Notes under the pieces: generated by a model
Told to the model about the DNA's origin: nothing
Database searches by the model: none
The model's input: the letters and a program-made list of their open reading frames with translations, nothing else
Part shown: positions 61,449-64,000 of the stretch, piece after piece
How the letters are laid out: the number at the start of each line of letters is the position of its first letter
Numbering within the stretch: position 1 is the first letter of the stretch
Assembly (NCBI GenBank): GCA_020724865.1
Contig: DYGA01000003.1
Span: 87,899 to 151,898, forward strand
Reading direction: 5' to 3'
Source: Candidatus Paceibacter sp.
GTDB lineage: Bacteria > Patescibacteria > ABY1 > S139-126
DNA length: 64,000 bases
Translations under genes and position numbers: made by a program

Positions 61449-61538
61449 GATAATAAATTTAAATAAAAATTTAAAAGTTAATTTTTTTGGATTAAATAAT
61501 TTTTACTATACATTGCTTTTTTTACCGCAAAATTTTTG

Positions 61539-61670
61539 TTACCTTTTACCTTTAAATGCATCCGAATCCACAATAGTTTTAAAAGCGGTACTTTTTCCAG
61601 TCCCGGGCCCAGCTAAACCCACAAATAATCTCTTTTCCGATGTGTTAATTTTGTTAGCTAGTTCGTTCAT
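61539..61670 (-). pseudogene. N-terminal fragment of a P-loop helicase/ATPase
   Basis: Forty-three residues from the ATG at 61670, containing a complete Walker A (LFVGLAGPGTGKSTAFKTIV), then a stop. The layout (short helix, then GPGTGKS) is like the start of UvrD/Rep-type or related helicases, where several hundred residues should follow. After the stop the DNA becomes the AT-rich sequence carrying the clpB promoter, so the rest seems to have been deleted at a junction near 61535. It lies 25 bases past the HNH reading frame on the same strand, as the third gene of the island. Confidence 0.6.
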
Positions 61671-61695
61671 AAAACAACTTTTACTGTTTCGAGTT

Positions 61696-62806
61696 TTATA
61701 TCCCTGATTTAGTGCGATTGTGTTCCTTGCATAGCATTTGGCAATTTTCGGCAATGGTTTTTCCACCCTCGTGCCAAGGTGTGATGTGGTCAGCTTCCAT
61801 TTCTTCTATATCCCATTTCTGTTTTTTCTTTATTTTCTTTTTTGCACCACGGACAAACACCTTTCTGTCGCTCGTACGCTTCGCGTTTCATTTTTTCGGT
61901 AAAGGCGCGGATTGAAAGATATCTTTCTTGTCTCGTCAAAACATACGGATAAATGCCGGACTTTTTGGTAACGTCTTCGTCTTGCATCAGTTCTTTAATT
62001 TCGGCCTCCAATTTATCTGGATTCAGTTTTTTATCTTTGAATTGGTTGTACAATTCACCCCAATTTACATGCGCCATTTCTTTCCGGTAATTAGGAAAGG
62101 TTTTGCGCACCCAAGCAACTACATCTTGAAAATATTCCCATAACTCATCGGCGTTTATGTCGTGCTGATGCTTTGCCATGTAGTCCTCAATCTTTCCGTC
62201 ATTTATCCACGAAAGAGCGGTTTCTAAATACTCCTGCCGGATTGGCGAGCCACTCAGAAGCGCGCCGCCATCGTTGGCCAAGAGATACGCCGCGCAGTTT
62301 GATTTACTGAATTTAAGTTTCGCGTCTGAAAGCCACGGCCCGGTGTAAACGGCATTGCGGATTTCTTGATCAGTCAATTTTTCTCCGGCAATGTTGATAA
62401 TCCTAAACCAGTCCAGCCGTTCCTTATCCGTTCCCTCGCAGAAGTAAATCATCAGTTCGTAATCCAAAATTTTGTCCTGCTCCTCTTTGGTGAGATTATG
62501 GAAAAAGCGATCATTCAACGAAAAATCGCCATTTACATATTGGCCAATGCTGATAGTGCCTTGTTGGCCGTCCAGCACTTCATAGCCGCCATCCTCGCGC
62601 ACCATCCAATACATTACATTCAGAGGAAAATTATTTTTAATAGTTTCAATTACAGCGTTGCGTTGCTTTTCTTTGTATACAAACTCGCGCTGATATTTGG
62701 GTCGAATATCTAGTTTTCCGTTATATGCCACTACGCCCTCATCGGCGCTATCTTTGTATCCGGCTATTACTTCACGAATTGGAATTTTGTGCAGACCAAT
62801 TTTCAT
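61696..62806 (-). pseudogene. DUF262-HNH nuclease-like protein, frameshifted
   Basis: The frame from 62806 encodes a DUF262 domain (PKYQREFVY, then VLDGQQGTISIGQY), a helical middle and CPWCKKENKEK, then shifts out of frame and stops at 61790. In the neighbouring frame the HNH domain continues with WDIEEMEADHITPWHEGG and NCQMLCKEHNRTKSGI, to a TAA at 61696-61698. One extra base in the six-T run at 61822-61827 would rejoin them. The DUF262 signature DGQQR reads DGQQG, so a key Arg is also lost. DUF262-HNH proteins (GmrSD-like) are linked to defence against modified DNA. Neighbours are a methyltransferase and a helicase fragment. Confidence 0.8.
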
Positions 62807-62812
62807 ATTATT

Positions 62813-63899
62813 TTACTTCTTTATTTTTTTGATAAAAATTCTTTTAAACTTATTTTTTCCATTTACAATACAATGAGGATTTTTCCCATCCCAAATTCCA
62901 CCAGAAAGACCTTTACCATTATCTTCAGCCATGCCTATAATCTCAAATTGGTCAGGATTCCACTTATCAAGAAAAGTAACAGGTACTCACATTACCCCAT
63001 TATAATCTTTTGGAATATCCACGTATCTTGGCACTTCAATAGCATTATAATTCTCATACTTTGGGTATTCTTTTGGTGAATATTTTTTATACAAAATCAA
63101 TTCTTCGTGACGTTTTTTAGTATCAAGATTAGTAAACCAAACAATACTCCCCATGCTGAAATACTTAATGCCGTTCACGATTTTTTTTCTTGATTCTGTT
63201 AGTATGTCATAATCATCAGGAACTTGAAACCATTTGGTCCCGCCATTATCATAGCCAAGCCATAATTTATTCTCCTTGATAAGCTTAAAAATTTCTTTAT
63301 AAGTGATGGCATTCTGATTACCAAGAATAAGAAATTTTTTGTCATACTCTACGAGTTGCGCGACATATTCACGAAACAGTGAAAACGGCGGATTTGTTAC
63401 TACAATATCCGCTTGTTTCAATAACTCTATACATTCTTCACTGCGAAAATCGCCATTGCCTTTAAGCGGAGAGGCTGTATTTCTGTCATGCCTTAGTAAT
63501 CGTTTAACATCTTCAATGTTTATTGCGCCGTCGTGATCCATATCCGGCACTTCATCGATTTCAATTTTGTGAGGTTCCGCGTCTTTGGGCTTTATTGACT
63601 TTAAGCCTTTGATCTCAAACAAAGGTAATTGTCCGCCAGCAATCGGCGATGGGCTATAACTTGTGGTAATAAGTTTTTGTGGTAATAAGTTTTTTAAGAC
63701 CTAATGCGTTGAAATTGGAAGCGAAATATTTGAAAAAATTACTCTCAAAAGGATCATCGCAGTTGCAATACACCACTTTGTTACGAAATTGTTCTTTGTA
63801 GTGCTTCAATTCTTTTTCAATATCAACAAGTTGAGTGTAGAACTCATCTTTTTTTGCTTTGTTTGCCCTATGCAAATTTTTATTTAATGATTTTACCAT
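62813..63899 (-). pseudogene. EcoRI-type adenine-specific DNA methyltransferase, disrupted
   Basis: Three reading-frame pieces together give a 356-residue methyltransferase. The first (from 63899: NKNLHRANKAKKDEFYTQL, VVYCNCDDPFESNFF) stops after a 16-bp tandem duplication at 63661-63692. The second (63622-62987 and its upstream extension) has the catalytic TNPPFSLFREY and the ITYKEIFKLIKENKLWLGY block of the EcoRI-methylase family. It is halted by a TGA at 62987-62989, where a Gly is expected (GVM-stop-VPVTF). The third continues with FLDKWNPDQFEIIG to a TAA at 62813-62815. Removing one repeat copy restores the first join exactly. The GC content is higher than in the surrounding genes, suggesting transfer. 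Confidence 0.85.
63661..63692. repeat. 16-bp tandem duplication disrupting the methyltransferase
   Basis: TTGTGGTAATAAGTTT occurs twice head to tail (63661-63676 and 63677-63692). Sixteen is not a multiple of three, so the second copy shifts the reading frame. With one copy the protein reads ...LKKLITTSYSPSPIAGG without a break. Confidence 0.92.
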
Positions 63900-64000
63900 A
63901 ACTACTTTAGTAATTCTTTTGCCATACCATTAAAACTTTACAAGTTGGCTGTCTCTCCTGAATGAAATCCGAACCTACTACCAACAAAACCCCGACTAAT
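63900..64000. other. Right edge, no supported gene
   Basis: About 100 bases upstream of the methyltransferase. One minus-strand frame is open from the window edge to a stop near 63909 (ending VWQKNY), so a partial gene may end here, but about 30 residues are too few to judge. No promoter is convincing. Confidence 0.3.

Noticed and set aside
61438..61538. Missing remainder of the helicase gene in the sequence before clpB
   Set aside because: No frame continues the P-loop protein with helicase motifs; the sequence is AT-rich and holds the clpB promoter.
1..64000. Genome-wide TGA = Gly (code 25)
   Set aside because: TGA ends nfu, murD, the LigB-like gene, the AMMECR1-like gene and the DUF1653 gene, where the next gene starts at once (ATGA overlaps). 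Housekeeping genes have no in-frame TGA. Only the broken methyltransferase shows one.
1..64000. tRNA, rRNA, riboswitch or insertion sequence
   Set aside because: No cloverleaf-like gap, conserved RNA element or transposase was seen. The gaps between genes are too short for most of these, and I could not run a covariance search.

Overview
The window is a gene-dense, strongly AT-rich stretch of bacterial chromosome. Genes abut or overlap by a few bases, and no gap over about 150 bp lacks a gene apart from the decayed island at the right end. The content points to a Candidate Phyla Radiation (Patescibacteria) genome, probably Parcubacteria-like. The signs are Shine-Dalgarno sequences that are almost absent, a type IV pilus operon without an outer-membrane secretin, a sortase with its surface-protein substrate, PEGA and DUF11 surface proteins, bL9 present, and many shortened or catalytically eroded versions of universal enzymes. 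TGA is used as an ordinary stop (for example at murD/ftsW and at the end of nfu), so this is genetic code 11, not code 25. The taxonomic call is inference; there is no rRNA gene here to settle it.

Layout. 1-5265 (+): a partial gene, a small membrane protein, then the dTDP-L-rhamnose set rmlC, rmlB, rmlD, rmlA interleaved with a HIT protein and a Nudix-fold protein whose catalytic glutamates are gone. 5207-6604 (-): PEGA-domain surface protein. 6686-11306 (+): murA, S41 protease, rplI, pyrG. 11359-11995: rpmA and nfu, transcribed divergently from overlapping promoters. 11997-22300 (-): type IV pilus operon pilB, pilC, three pilin-like proteins, pilM, pilN, pilO. One of the pilin-like proteins is a 940-residue prepilin carrying a LamG-like domain and a seven-blade propeller. 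22395-30030 (+): peptidoglycan/division cluster mraY, murD, ftsW, murG, murC and a MurB remnant, then hpf. 30071-42411 (+): secA, small genes, an L,D-transpeptidase, secD (with an inserted parvulin domain), secF, greA, lysS (fused to an HD domain), rdgB, serS, an ftsQ-like gene. 42532-46727 (-): zinc-ribbon protein, M23 peptidase, gltX, wecG/tagA family gene, thpR. 46838-52761 (+): secreted repeat protein, a LigB-like/AMMECR1-like pair, a helicase-dead PriA, def, fmt. 52732-61398 (-): GT2 glycosyltransferase, sortase, an 1192-residue LPDTN-anchored surface protein, clpB. 61539-63899 (-): a higher-GC decaying defence/restriction-modification island with an EcoRI-type adenine methyltransferase, a DUF262-HNH protein and a helicase fragment, all broken.

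How the genes fit together. Most of the window builds or decorates the cell surface: peptidoglycan precursors (murA, mraY, murD, murG, murC), remodelling enzymes (M23, L,D-transpeptidase), rhamnose for surface polysaccharide, Sec export (secA, secD, secF), sortase anchoring, and pili with unusual adhesin-like minor pilins. That suits an episymbiotic or attached lifestyle, though lifestyle is inference. A recurring promoter layout, with a -10 hexamer ending exactly six bases before an ATG, suggests that several operons are transcribed without leaders.
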